NCBI GenBank assembly: GCA_017625185.1
Contig: JAGALN010000170.1
Span: 1-5,822, forward strand
Direction of reading: 5' to 3'
Length of the DNA stretch: 5,822 bases
Source: Clostridia bacterium
Lineage (GTDB): Bacteria; Bacillota; Clostridia; Monoglobales; Monoglobaceae
The translations under genes and the position numbers were made by a program. The notes beneath the pieces are model-generated. The model ran no database searches and was not told the DNA's origin. It saw nothing but the letters and a program-made list of their open reading frames with translations. Position 1 is the stretch's first letter; each line of letters begins with the position of its first letter. Below, piece after piece: positions 5,711-5,822 of the stretch.

Positions 5711-5739
5711 ATTATACATCAAAAGGGATAGAATAGCAA
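5711..5739 (-). promoter_or_regulatory. hpf promoter (SigA type)
   Basis: On the - strand TTGCTA (5739-5734), a 17-base spacer, then a perfect TATAAT (5716-5711). Transcription should start near 5704, leaving a leader of about 60 bases before the hpf ATG. The upstream 5740-5765 stretch is very A/T-rich and may help as an UP element. hpf is often under stress or stationary-phase sigma factors; the boxes here look like the housekeeping type. Confidence 0.75.
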
Positions 5740-5822
5740 TAGAAATTAACAAAAAAATAAAATTCCACAAAAGCCAGGGTAAAATTTAGGGCTACAAATA
5801 ATTATGCAAAAAAATATTCTAT

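Noticed and set aside
5772..5793. AGCC...GGCT inverted repeat upstream of the hpf promoter as a terminator for a gene beyond the right edge
   Set aside because: Only four pairs with a 14-base loop that does not pair further; too weak to call, although U-rich sequence follows on the - strand.
1..5822. CRISPR array, transposon ends, tRNA, phage or defence genes
   Set aside because: No regularly spaced repeats, no transposase or integrase-like frames, no cloverleaf and no attachment-site duplication seen; all six complete or partial genes other than the mutarotase-like one are conserved core families.

Overview
The window looks like ordinary chromosome from a low-to-mid GC Firmicute, most likely an anaerobic clostridium. 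The evidence is strong GGAGG-type ribosome binding sites, consensus SigA-type promoters with A/T-rich upstream tracts, a long-form hibernation factor (HPF), the paired UPF0237/UPF0210 genes and Firmicute-like protein sequences. I would not name a genus. I see no phage, IS element, CRISPR array, tRNA or rRNA.

Layout. On the + strand, positions 1-1829 hold the distal part of a tightly packed operon: the C-terminal part of a low-molecular-weight (YwlE/LMW-PTP type) phosphatase, then rimI (GNAT acetyltransferase), then tsaD (tRNA t6A synthesis). It ends at a strong hairpin at 1833-1860 that can also terminate transcription arriving from the other side. Everything to the right is on the - strand. 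In transcription order from the right edge it runs: hpf (5643-5107) with its own promoter; a galactose-mutarotase-fold protein (5035-4097); an ACT-domain protein, UPF0237 (3990-3721), and the UPF0210/DUF711 protein (3690-2326) as a two-gene operon; then rpsT for ribosomal protein S20 (2161-1901).

Functional picture. Most of the window serves translation: t6A tRNA modification (tsaD), an acetyltransferase of the ribosomal-protein/TsaD-associated type (rimI), S20 (rpsT) and ribosome hibernation (hpf). The ACT + UPF0210 pair is a widely conserved module without a settled function. The mutarotase-like protein probably handles an unknown sugar or sugar-like ligand.

The most notable DNA-level feature is at 4038-4085. 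A perfect consensus promoter (TTGACA, 17 bp, TATAAT) for the ACT/UPF0210 operon is built into the terminator hairpin of the upstream gene: the -35 box lies in the hairpin loop and the 3' stem arm fills the spacer. Other regulatory points are hairpins in the rpsT leader and a hairpin over the rpsT stop codon. I did not find a clearly new multi-gene system; the best candidates for unexplained biology are the UPF0237/UPF0210 pair, the mutarotase-like protein and the promoter/terminator overlap.
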